Shown piece after piece: positions 3,800-10,483 of a stretch of DNA of 10,483 nt. Each line of letters begins with the position of its first letter. Within the stretch, counting starts at the first letter, position 1. Location: the NCBI GenBank assembly GCA_013695505.1, contig JACDAH010000056.1:1-10483 (forward strand). The letters run 5' to 3'. Position numbers and translations under genes: made by a program. Source of the stretch: Chloroflexota bacterium (GTDB taxonomy: Bacteria; Chloroflexota; Limnocylindria; Limnocylindrales; CSP1-4). The notes under the pieces were generated by a model. The model was not told where the DNA came from, searched no databases, and saw only the letters and a list, made by a program, of their open reading frames with translations.

Positions 3800-4917
3800 C
3801 AGCTGCCCTCCTCTGTTCTCACCGGGATCGCCAGCCGGACGAGCGTGCCACCGTCCGGCCGGGAATGCACCTCGAACCCGGCGCCGATGAGCTCGGCCCG
3901 TTCCCGCATGAATTGCAATCCGAAGTTTCGTCGACCGCGAGCGGCCACGGCGCCGACATCGAAGCCGCGGCCATCGTCGCGGACGCTCAGGACCCAGTTG
4001 CCATTCTCGATCACGCTCGCGACCGTGACGGCCGAAGCGGCACCGTGCTTGCGGACATTCTGCAGTGCTTCCTGCACGACGCGCAGGACGACCGTCTGCT
4101 GGGTGCCGGTCAGGCGCTCCGGCGAGGCGGTCATGTCGTGGCTGATCGCGAGACCGGTCAGGGCCGTCGTCCGCCCGATCGCGTCCGAGATCGCGCCGTC
4201 GAGGCCGAGCTCGTCGAGGACCGGCGGACGGAGCTGGCTGATGAATGTCCGGACCGAGCCGAGCTCGCGTCGGAGGAGGTCGCGCAGGAATCGGAGCTCC
4301 GTCCGGGCGGCCCTGATGTCGGTGTCGATCACGCGCTCGATGTACTCGACCTGGAAGATGGCGTTCGAGAGCGTCTGGGCAGGGCCGTCGTGGACCTCCT
4401 GGGCGAGCCGGGACCGCTCCGACTCCTGGGCTTCGACGATCCGCATCTGGATGTCGGTCGGGAGCTGCTCGCCGGCGCTGACGAGGCTCGAGTCGCCGCG
4501 TTCCAGGAAGAGCCACATCGCCTCGAGGCTGCGGAGCGCGATCTCGAGCTTGGCGAGCTCCGTCTGCTGCCGGCCCAGCTCCGTGCCGAGACCGTCGACG
4601 TCGGTTCGGAGCGAGCGGACGCGGGCGTCCTCGGCTCCGGCCTCGGCAGCCGCTGCGGCTCCGTCGTCGGGTCCGCGCTCGGCAGCCGTCGGCGTGTGGC
4701 CGCGGGACTCGGGGCGGCCGCGCTCGATCGCGTCGAGCTCGTCGCGGAGGGCCTGCCACTGCGACAACTGGTCGGTGTACGCGGTGCGATAGCGCTGGCT
4801 GACCGTCCGGAGCGTGTTCGCGCTGTAACCGACCGCCTCCGACGCTTCCGCGCGGAGACCGTCGATCCGCGCGTCGCGGACAGTTCTGATGTCATCGCTG
4901 GACCGGGCCACGTCCAT
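3799..4917 (-). CDS. Soluble DegS/NarX-type sensor histidine kinase (intact)
   Basis: A 372-residue cytoplasmic histidine kinase. Residues 1-160 are mostly helical and charged, with an Ala/Gly-rich hinge (about 84-95) and a likely coiled coil (100-140); no PAS, GAF or membrane segment is recognisable. The HisKA_3 domain (about 162-250) has H176 in EVHDGPAQ and the motif LRPPVLDELGLDGA (229-242). The HATPase domain (about 270-367) is complete: N-box with N287 in VVQEALQNVRKHG, G1 box DDGRGF at 314-319, the GLQFMRERAELIGA stretch at 333-346 and final GGTL. The ATG at 4917 is chosen as the first good start after the stop of the upstream glycosyltransferase (23-nt gap); the longer open frame would run back into that gene. 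Only a weak GGAA precedes it. It overlaps the response regulator by 1 nt, an arrangement typical of a cognate pair. The signal is unknown. Confidence 0.92.
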   Translation of the reverse strand: MDVARSSDDIRTVRDARIDGLRAEASEAVGYSANTLRTVSQRYRTAYTDQLSQWQALRDELDAIERGRPESRGHTPTAAERGPDDGAAAAAEAGAEDARVRSLRTDVDGLGTELGRQQTELAKLEIALRSLEAMWLFLERGDSSLVSAGEQLPTDIQMRIVEAQESERSRLAQEVHDGPAQTLSNAIFQVEYIERVIDTDIRAARTELRFLRDLLRRELGSVRTFISQLRPPVLDELGLDGAISDAIGRTTALTGLAISHDMTASPERLTGTQQTVVLRVVQEALQNVRKHGAASAVTVASVIENGNWVLSVRDDGRGFDVGAVAARGRRNFGLQFMRERAELIGAGFEVHSRPDGGTLVRLAIPVRTEEGS

Positions 4918-4926
4918 TCGTTCCGG

Positions 4927-4932
4927 AGTATA
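4927..4932 (-). promoter_or_regulatory. Possible -10 element directly before the kinase start
   Basis: The minus strand reads TATACT (5 of 6 matches to TATAAT), 9 nt before the kinase ATG. If used, transcription would begin within a few bases of the start codon, giving a leaderless or near-leaderless mRNA. No good -35 lies at normal spacing (TTGTCC is only 12 nt upstream), so this is tentative. Confidence 0.3.
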
Positions 4933-4940
4933 CGGGCCGG

Positions 4941-6572
4941 TCACGGACAAACGATGCGCCAGGCCCGCACGTCGGCCACCGCCGCGGCGGCAGCCGGATC
5001 GGCTGAGGAGCCGAGATCGAGGGGCTCGAAGCAGTCTGCGCCGGGGCCGCCGGCGGCCAGCGTGGCGCCGAACGGGTGGTCGCGGCTGACGACGACGACC
5101 ATCCCGGCCCCGAATCGTTGAGCGAGATCGAGCACGCTCGCGGCCGATTCGTGGGGCAGGGCGAGCGCGGTGCCACCCGAGACGTACGGCAGCCAGATCG
5201 GGTAGTCCGTGATGACCGGGGTGGTCCCGCCCCCTCGGGCCGCGTCCAGCCGCTCGTCGAGGGCGGCGAACGTTCGCTCCGTTCCGACCGACCCGGTTCC
5301 GAAGCTCGGCAGGACCACGGCCGAGAAGAGCAAAGCGCCGGAGACGGTCAGCGCGGGGGCGAGCCAGGCGACCGGCCGCGTCCAACCACGGCGCCGGCCG
5401 ATTGCCACGATCATCCGGTCAAGGGCGAGCAACGCCGAGATCACGAGGAGCACGTGGATCGCTCCGGCGGCGTGGAGGAACGTGCCCCAGGTCGTGGAGA
5501 CGGGGAAGATCAGGCCGGTCACGAGGAAGATCACGGCCGAGACGAAGAGCAGCGGCTGGAGAGCCCGCGTCCGCACGATCCACGGCAGGCCGACGAGCCC
5601 GATCAGCGACAGGGGCGCCCCGGGCACGAGAAGGACGTCGAACAGGTTGTGCTCGATGCCCTGGACCCGCATGTCGAGCAGGCGGCCGGCGCCGATCGCG
5701 AGGTAGCGCGGGACCGTCGGGGGATCGCTCCAGGCGAAGATGTCGGTGCCCTGGATCGAGAGTGCGTTCGTCAGCGCCTGGCCGGGGAGCGGGCTGCCGA
5801 ACACGAGCCAGTCGCGGATCGCCCACGGGGCGAAGATCGCGGCAGCGACGATGGCCGGGATGGCGATGAGGATTGCCCGCTCACGCCATGATCTCGGGAG
5901 CCGGCACGCGAGGACGACCCAGACGATCGCCAGCCACGCCGCCTCATTGCGGGTCAGCGCGGCGAGACCGAGGACGACCCCGAGCCCGAAAAGCAGCCCG
6001 CGCGGTCGCCCCGCACCCGGTTCCCCCGCGCCGCCCTCGACCGCCCGCCGGAGCCGCCTGATCAGCAGGCCCGCCCCGAGCGTCAGCGCGGCGAAGAGCA
6101 TCGTGGAGTCGGGCAGGGTGGAGTGGAGGATCAGCGGCAACGAGACGGCGGCCGTCAGCCCCGTCCCGACCGCCAGCGTCCGCGCCCGCCCGACCGGCAG
6201 TCGTCGCTCCTCCGCCACATCTGCGGCGAGCCTCCAGGCCAGGACCGGCACGAGCGCCCCGAACAGGACCGAGCTGACCTGGGCCGCGGCGAAGGTCGCT
6301 CCGAACAAAGCCATGGGAATGGCCGCCGCGATCGTCGGCAACGGTAGCCAGACCTCGAAGGCCTCGCGCGGCACGATGAGCGGCGGCGTCTGGAAGCTCC
6401 ACAGCGAATCGCTGACGAGGCCGCGGCCGGCCAGCAGGTTGCGGGCGACATCGACGTAGTAGGCGGTGTCCTCGGGCTTCGGGAAGACCACGAGACTCGC
6501 CGCGTACCAGCGGACGACGAGCGCGACGGCGAACACGACGAGCGCCGCAATGACCGCTTCGCGCTGCCTCAA
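4941..6572 (-). CDS. GT39/ArnT-like GT-C family membrane glycosyltransferase (B)
   Basis: A 543-residue polytopic membrane protein of the GT-C fold (PMT/ArnT relatives), which transfer sugars from polyprenyl-phosphate donors on the outer side of the membrane. After the first transmembrane helix (about 8-29) comes the acidic first loop with E34-D35 in KPEDTAYYVDVARNLLAGRG, the usual site of the catalytic acid. Later family marks are LTRNEAAW (206-213) and APWAIRDWLVFGSPLP (248-263). About ten further hydrophobic helices follow, then a soluble extracytoplasmic domain (about 430-543). The start is a TTG at 6572, whose TTGA overlaps the stop of the upstream paralogue by 4 nt; no ribosome site is evident, so coupling is likely. 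Donor and acceptor cannot be told from sequence. Confidence 0.85.
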   Translation of the reverse strand: MRQREAVIAALVVFAVALVVRWYAASLVVFPKPEDTAYYVDVARNLLAGRGLVSDSLWSFQTPPLIVPREAFEVWLPLPTIAAAIPMALFGATFAAAQVSSVLFGALVPVLAWRLAADVAEERRLPVGRARTLAVGTGLTAAVSLPLILHSTLPDSTMLFAALTLGAGLLIRRLRRAVEGGAGEPGAGRPRGLLFGLGVVLGLAALTRNEAAWLAIVWVVLACRLPRSWRERAILIAIPAIVAAAIFAPWAIRDWLVFGSPLPGQALTNALSIQGTDIFAWSDPPTVPRYLAIGAGRLLDMRVQGIEHNLFDVLLVPGAPLSLIGLVGLPWIVRTRALQPLLFVSAVIFLVTGLIFPVSTTWGTFLHAAGAIHVLLVISALLALDRMIVAIGRRRGWTRPVAWLAPALTVSGALLFSAVVLPSFGTGSVGTERTFAALDERLDAARGGGTTPVITDYPIWLPYVSGGTALALPHESAASVLDLAQRFGAGMVVVVSRDHPFGATLAAGGPGADCFEPLDLGSSADPAAAAAVADVRAWRIVCP

Positions 6573-8230
6573 GGCGTCGCCAGCACCGGCTCGGAGCAGC
6601 GGTCGTCGCCCGAGACCGTGCAGATCGGGTAGAGGGCGAGATCCGGCAGGCTGCCGTGGGCGCCGGGCACGGCGAAGGACGGCGGACCGATCCAGGTCGG
6701 ACGAACCATGGTCCCCTGGAGCAGCGGCCCGAGCACGGCCGCCGCGTCGTCGCGCTCGACGATCAGCCAGCGCGGATGGTAGGCCCGGGCGACGGCCTCG
6801 ATCGTGTCGAGTGGGTCATCCGGGGTCACGATCCCGCCGCGGCCGGTCCAGTACTTGATCCCCGCGGCGTCGATCGAGAGGATTCGCTCGTCCATCCCCA
6901 CGCCAAGCCGGTCGAGGGCCGCGGCGACCGCGATCCGAGGCTGACGGCTCTCGTCCCACGTCCTCTGGACCCCGAGCGCGTACACCGGCACGAGGGCCAG
7001 GACGAAGACAACCACCGCGGTCACGAAGATCGAGCCGGCCCTGCCCGCATCCCAGCGGGGTCGGCGGGCGGCCATCCAGCCGACCGCCGCGAGAACGCCC
7101 TCGAGCGCGAGGATGTAGGCGTGGCCCGACAGCCCGATCGCGGAGTGGATGAACGCGCCGCCCGGGACGTGGACCGGATAGATGATCGCCGCCGCCAGGA
7201 ACACGACGATTGCGTGGACGAACCACGGCTGGAAGTCGGTCGTGTGGCGATGCCGCCATGCCCCCATGACCATGAACGGGACGAGCACGATCGAGCCGAT
7301 GATCACCGAGAAGTTGGCGATCGCGGCGACCAGGCCGAGGACGCGGACCTGGACGATCTGAGCGATGCCCTGGTCGAGGAATTTCGCGATCGACGGCTGG
7401 GCGGTAAGGCTGTTCCACTCCTGCATCGTCCGGATCCAGAGCGCGTCGCCGCTCGAGGCGGTCGGCGAGATCGAGCCGAAGACGGCGAACTGGCGGGCCC
7501 ACCACGGGGCCATGACGAGCAGGTACAGGCCGAAGCAGATGACGGCCGAGCGGAACGGGATCTTCGGCGCGATCAGGCCGTGCGAGCGGATCGAACGGAT
7601 CCGGTCGTAGAAGAAGATGAGCGCGGTCGTCAGGCCGAGGAAGATGCCGTCGTTCCGGGCGAGCGATGCCAGCCCGACGAGCAGGCCCGCGAGCGCATAG
7701 GCGCGGGCGTCGCCCTTCAGCCCGCGCGCGACCAGGAAGATCGTCGCGGCGACGAGTGGCTGGAGGATCCCGAAGTTCTCGGGCTGGGACATGAATGCGG
7801 CACCGGCGCCCGGAGCGGCAGCGAGGAGCCCGGCGCCGATCCCGACGGACGTGCGGAGACCCGCGTCCCTTGCGATCAGCCAGACGAGCGGCGCGGTCAG
7901 CGAGCCGATGATGACCATCGGCATCGCCGTCATCAGCGGCGAGCTGCCAAAGACCGTCGTGAACCCGGCCTGGATGATCGACGCAAGTGGCAGCCAGTGG
8001 GCGTTGCTCGGGATCGGCAGGACCGGGACCGCGGGGATCTTGCCGCCGACCTCGGCGAAGACCCAGATGAAGTCGACGCTGAAGCCGTGGCCTGTGGCAA
8101 GTGACCGGCCGACGTCGACGTAGTAGTAGGAATCGGGGTAGGCGGGGTCGGGGTAGGCGATCGCCAGAATCAGCCGGACGACGAAGGCGAACGCGAACAA
8201 AAGCAGGGGAATTCGGAGGGAAATACGCAC
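6569..8230 (-). CDS. GT39/ArnT-like GT-C family membrane glycosyltransferase (A)
   Basis: A 553-residue GT-C membrane glycosyltransferase, paralogous to the next gene. Helix 1 (about 7-26) is followed by the acidic loop YPDSYYYVDVGRSLATGHG (31-49), with D33 as the likely catalytic or metal-binding residue. ASLARNDGIFL (188-198) and APWWARQFAVFGS (241-253) are the counterparts of conserved GT39-like segments. Some ten to eleven helices precede a soluble C-terminal domain (about 425-553). The GTG at 8230 is preferred because it falls just before the first helix; the frame is open further upstream but would run through the divergent promoter region and into the opposite-strand gene. No ribosome site precedes the GTG, which suggests leaderless translation or a start I cannot resolve. 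It probably leads the minus-strand operon. Confidence 0.85.
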   Translation of the reverse strand: MRISLRIPLLLFAFAFVVRLILAIAYPDPAYPDSYYYVDVGRSLATGHGFSVDFIWVFAEVGGKIPAVPVLPIPSNAHWLPLASIIQAGFTTVFGSSPLMTAMPMVIIGSLTAPLVWLIARDAGLRTSVGIGAGLLAAAPGAGAAFMSQPENFGILQPLVAATIFLVARGLKGDARAYALAGLLVGLASLARNDGIFLGLTTALIFFYDRIRSIRSHGLIAPKIPFRSAVICFGLYLLVMAPWWARQFAVFGSISPTASSGDALWIRTMQEWNSLTAQPSIAKFLDQGIAQIVQVRVLGLVAAIANFSVIIGSIVLVPFMVMGAWRHRHTTDFQPWFVHAIVVFLAAAIIYPVHVPGGAFIHSAIGLSGHAYILALEGVLAAVGWMAARRPRWDAGRAGSIFVTAVVVFVLALVPVYALGVQRTWDESRQPRIAVAAALDRLGVGMDERILSIDAAGIKYWTGRGGIVTPDDPLDTIEAVARAYHPRWLIVERDDAAAVLGPLLQGTMVRPTWIGPPSFAVPGAHGSLPDLALYPICTVSGDDRCSEPVLATP

Positions 8231-8336
8231 GGCCGGTGCAGCGTAGCACCCGTCCTTTGGCGCTCGGAGTGGTACGAATCGGCTAGTCCGGGAGACCCGG
8301 CACGGGTCGGGGACGGAGCATCTGACGGCGGGTAGC
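8231..8336. promoter_or_regulatory. Divergent intergenic region between the GT39 and GT87 gene pairs
   Basis: This 106-nt spacer separates the minus-strand GT39 pair from the plus-strand GT87 pair and must hold promoters for both. I found only weak candidates: on the minus strand TGCTACGCT (extended -10-like) about 13 nt before the GTG, and on the plus strand TTGGCG with a distant TACGAAT. Neither pair has good spacing. No clear operator dyad or ribosome site is visible on either side. Confidence 0.5.
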
Positions 8337-9281
8337 ATGGCCGCGATGTCTGCATCCGGGGTGGATCGCCGGGGGCGCCGCCTGAACCTTCTCCTCGTCG
8401 CCGTCGGGTTCCTGGGGCTCCTTGCCGGGATCGAATGGTTCGTGATCGGCCTGGGCAAGGATCCGCTGTCGGACGTGCACGCCTACTACGACGCGGCCGA
8501 CCGCCTGAACCACGGCGCCGCGCTCTACGCCCAGACCGCGACGACCAACGAATCGGCCTTCTACCGCTATCCGCCGCTGCTCGCTCTCCTCTTCCGGCCG
8601 CTGGCGCTCCTCCCGTTCCCCGCCGCCGCGGCGATCTGGGAGGTCATCGTCGTGGGGTCGCTCGTCGGGATCATCGCCCTGATCCGGCCGGGGCTGCGCG
8701 GCTGGAGCCTCGTCGGGATGATCGCCCTGCCGATCGTGTGGAGCGTGGTCATCGGCCAGGCCCAGGTCCCTGTGACGCTGCTGATGGTGCTCGGGCGGCC
8801 GTGGTCGCTCGCGCTCGCGACCCACCTGAAGATCTTCCCTGCCCTGGCCGCGATCTGGTGGATCGGCCGGCGCGACTGGCGGTCGCTCGCCATGTTCCTC
8901 GCGTGGAGTGCCGGCCTGGCGGTGCTCCAGCTGGTCCTCGAGCCGCAGGGCAGCCTCGCGTTCCCCGGCGTCTTCAATCTCGCCCAGATCGGCGAAGTGC
9001 GGAACTGGTCGCCGTACGCGATCTCGCCGGTCCTGTGGGCGGTGCTGGTCATCGGCGGAACGATTGCGGCCCGGCGGCTGGCGCCGACGCGCTGGGGCTG
9101 GGCGGCCGCGGTGACCGTGTCGGTGCTCGCGACGCCGCGCCTCCTCCTCTATCAGCTGATGACGCTTCTCGCGGGCCTGCGCGAGCCCAGCGACGATCGG
9201 GCGGCGCGCGACCGTGGGGCGTACGTCGGCACGGGCCCGTTCGTGTCCCGCCCGCCGGCGTCCACCGTGCGCGAGCCGTGA
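8337..9281 (+). CDS. Short GT87/DUF2029-like membrane mannosyltransferase relative
   Basis: A 314-residue membrane protein resembling the GT87 family, whose known members transfer mannose from polyprenyl-phosphate-mannose to lipid-linked glycans outside the membrane. After helix 1 (about 17-39), D46 sits in SDVHAYYDAADRLNHGAALY, followed by FYRYPPLLALLFRPLALLP (75-93). The inner motif HLKIFPALA (163-171) matches the family Lys-x-x-Pro, and ATPRLLLYQLMTLLA (265-279) the C-terminal conserved helix. The protein is shorter than its neighbour: the stretch between the GQ motif (140) and K165 is compressed and little follows the last helix except a polar tail. It may be a minimal member. The ATG at 8337 has a second in-frame ATG at 8346 and neither has a convincing ribosome site. 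It overlaps the next gene by 4 nt. Confidence 0.8.
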   Translation: MAAMSASGVDRRGRRLNLLLVAVGFLGLLAGIEWFVIGLGKDPLSDVHAYYDAADRLNHGAALYAQTATTNESAFYRYPPLLALLFRPLALLPFPAAAAIWEVIVVGSLVGIIALIRPGLRGWSLVGMIALPIVWSVVIGQAQVPVTLLMVLGRPWSLALATHLKIFPALAAIWWIGRRDWRSLAMFLAWSAGLAVLQLVLEPQGSLAFPGVFNLAQIGEVRNWSPYAISPVLWAVLVIGGTIAARRLAPTRWGWAAAVTVSVLATPRLLLYQLMTLLAGLREPSDDRAARDRGAYVGTGPFVSRPPASTVREP

Positions 9282-10483
9282 GAGACCGGGAGGCCGCCCC
9301 TGCCGCGCCTTCCCGGGCCGCCCCCGCGGCGCGGCGCCGGGCCGCCCGTTCGAACACCTCGGTCTGGGTGATCGCAGCCGCCGTGGGCTGGGCCGGCGTC
9401 GGCTACCTCGGCTGGATCATGTTCTCGGCCACACCGCGGATCGCCGCCTTCGATCTCGACCTGCTCGTCAACGCGGGCCGCCTCATCGGCCAAGGCGGGT
9501 CGCCGTACAGCCCGGCACTCGTCGCCGGCCAGCCGCCCCTGGCGGTCGACCTGTTCTATAGCTACCCGCCGGTCGTCGGCCAGGCGCTCGCCCCGATCGC
9601 CGGCTTGCCGCTGGGCCTGATCGCCGTCCTGTGGTCGGCGATCGCGATCCTGCTCTTTGCCGCCGTCACCGTCCGGATCGCGGCCCTCGTCGGCTCGACC
9701 GCCCGGCCGCGGACCGTGGCCGCGGCCGCGATCGCCGCCGCCGCCGCCACCTTCCCGCTGCTGATCGCGGTCCTGTTCGGCAACCTCGACGCGTTCTTCC
9801 CCTGGCTGTTCGGCCTCGTACTGGTCGGAGCGCTCTCGACGCGGCCACGCGACCAGGCGATCGGCGGGGCTGCGATCGCTCTCGGGGCGCTGACGAAGCT
9901 CTATCCCAGCGGCTTCGGGCTGTGGTTCGTCGTCCGATCGGCCCGGCCGTCACGCGACGCGGCCAGCCGCCGCCAGTGGCTCATTCCCGTGGCCGCCGCG
10001 ATCGTCGCGACCCTCGCCGTCGTCGCCGTCAGCGTCCTCGTGTTCGGTCTCGGCCCGTGGCAGGACTACGCGTCGGTGGCCGCGACCGCGGCCCGTGCCG
10101 AGCTCGTCGATCCGCGCAATGGCGGACCCGCCGCCCAGCTCGCCCTCTGGCTCCACGCCGACAGCGGTCTCGCCCGCCTTCTCCACCTGCCCGTCCTGGC
10201 TGCCGCCCTCCTCGCGATCGCCGGAGCGGCGTGGTTCCGCGAGGACGTCGTGGAGAGCCTGGCGATCGCCACCGTCGCGACACTCGTCCTCCTGCCCGTA
10301 TCGTGGATCCACTACCCGGCGGCGCTCTTGCCGTTCGTCGCCGCGGCAGTTCTTCGGGCCCACGGCCGGGATCCCGCCACGGATCGTCGGGTCCGGGTCC
10401 GGGTCCTGGCCGTCGCCGCTCTCGTCGCCGCGGCCATCTCGATCGCCTGGCTGCCGAGCCTGTGGCTCGCCGTGGGGCTGGCG
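9278..10483 (+). CDS. GT87/DUF2029-like membrane mannosyltransferase, cut by the window edge
   Basis: The frame is open from a GTG at 9278 to the window end, giving 402 residues with no stop reached. A basic, Ala-rich tail (1-26) precedes helix 1 (about 28-50). The catalytic-type aspartates D59 and D61 lie in FDLDLLVNAGRLIGQGGSPY, followed by FYSYPPVVGQALAPIAGLP (93-111), GNLDAFFPWLFGL (168-180), GALTKLYPSGFGLW (203-216) and VSWIHYPAALLPF (341-353), all in the order known for GT87 proteins. About nine or more helices are visible. The GTGA overlap with the stop of the shorter GT87-like gene indicates an operon and coupled translation. Members of this family build mannose-containing glycolipids or polysaccharides; the substrate here is unknown. 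Confidence 0.85.
   Translation, partial: MRDREAAPAAPSRAAPAARRRAARSNTSVWVIAAAVGWAGVGYLGWIMFSATPRIAAFDLDLLVNAGRLIGQGGSPYSPALVAGQPPLAVDLFYSYPPVVGQALAPIAGLPLGLIAVLWSAIAILLFAAVTVRIAALVGSTARPRTVAAAAIAAAAATFPLLIAVLFGNLDAFFPWLFGLVLVGALSTRPRDQAIGGAAIALGALTKLYPSGFGLWFVVRSARPSRDAASRRQWLIPVAAAIVATLAVVAVSVLVFGLGPWQDYASVAATAARAELVDPRNGGPAAQLALWLHADSGLARLLHLPVLAAALLAIAGAAWFREDVVESLAIATVATLVLLPVSWIHYPAALLPFVAAAVLRAHGRDPATDRRVRVRVLAVAALVAAAISIAWLPSLWLAVGLA

Noticed and set aside
3800..4759. Upstream extension of the response regulator frame (565 codons in all)
   Set aside because: The extension is an Arg/Pro-rich shadow of the kinase gene. The ATG at 3799, with its ribosome site and TGATG overlap, fits the normal receiver + HTH length.
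3158..4792. Plus-strand open frame of 544 codons opposite the response regulator and intact kinase
   Set aside because: It crosses the junction of two well-supported minus-strand genes, changes character at the junction and is Arg/Ser/Ala-rich with no domain. It is a shadow frame.
6656..8104. Plus-strand open frame of 482 codons opposite glycosyltransferase A
   Set aside because: The product is almost entirely Arg, Asp, Glu and Gly, the typical antisense translation of a hydrophobic membrane protein in GC-rich DNA.

Overview
The window is very GC-rich and shows the long antisense shadow frames typical of such DNA. Nothing in it is a taxonomic marker. The gene content (small Flp-type pilins, DegS-like soluble kinases, GT-C membrane glycosyltransferases, GTG/TTG starts, some starts without a ribosome site) fits a high-GC bacterium. 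My best guess is the Chloroflexota or a neighbouring terrestrial lineage, with actinobacteria as the alternative; this is inference.

Layout, right to left on the minus strand. Two GT39/ArnT-like GT-C glycosyltransferases (8230-6569 and 6572-4941) overlap by 4 nt. After 23 nt comes a regulatory trio: an intact DegS/NarX-like histidine kinase (4917-3799), a NarL/LuxR-type response regulator (3799-3062) and a second kinase with a degraded ATP-binding domain (3053-1839). A divergent Flp-like pilin (1861-1634) overlaps the end of the second kinase. Four further short Flp pilins follow (1491-1321, 1001-831, 588-418, 221-30), each in its own cassette with a strong ribosome site. The plus strand carries two GT87-like (DUF2029) polyprenol-sugar mannosyltransferase relatives (8337-9281 and 9278 to beyond the right edge), divergent from the GT39 pair across a 106-nt spacer.

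The pilin end is the most structured part. Pilins 2 and 3 lie in a tandem duplication of about 413 bp that includes the promoter and a hairpin. Pilins 2 and 4 would give an identical mature peptide, and pilin 2 looks like a mosaic of 3 and 4. Pilins 1, 2 and 3 each have a perfect TTGACA -35 element, a TANNGT -10 element and an ACGCACC heptamer 18-19 nt upstream of the -35. Pilin 4 lacks these. Strong hairpins without U-tracts lie beyond the 3' ends of pilins 2 to 5.

How it may work together (inference): the kinase/regulator trio is translationally coupled to one pilin and sits beside four others that share a promoter design, so it is a good candidate regulator of Flp/Tad pilus production. The machinery that would assemble the pili (TadA/CpaF ATPase, TadB/C, TadV/CpaA peptidase) is not in the window. 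The membrane glycosyltransferases could build cell-surface glycan or modify exported proteins; a link to the pili rests only on position. No tRNA, rRNA, CRISPR array or insertion sequence was recognised.
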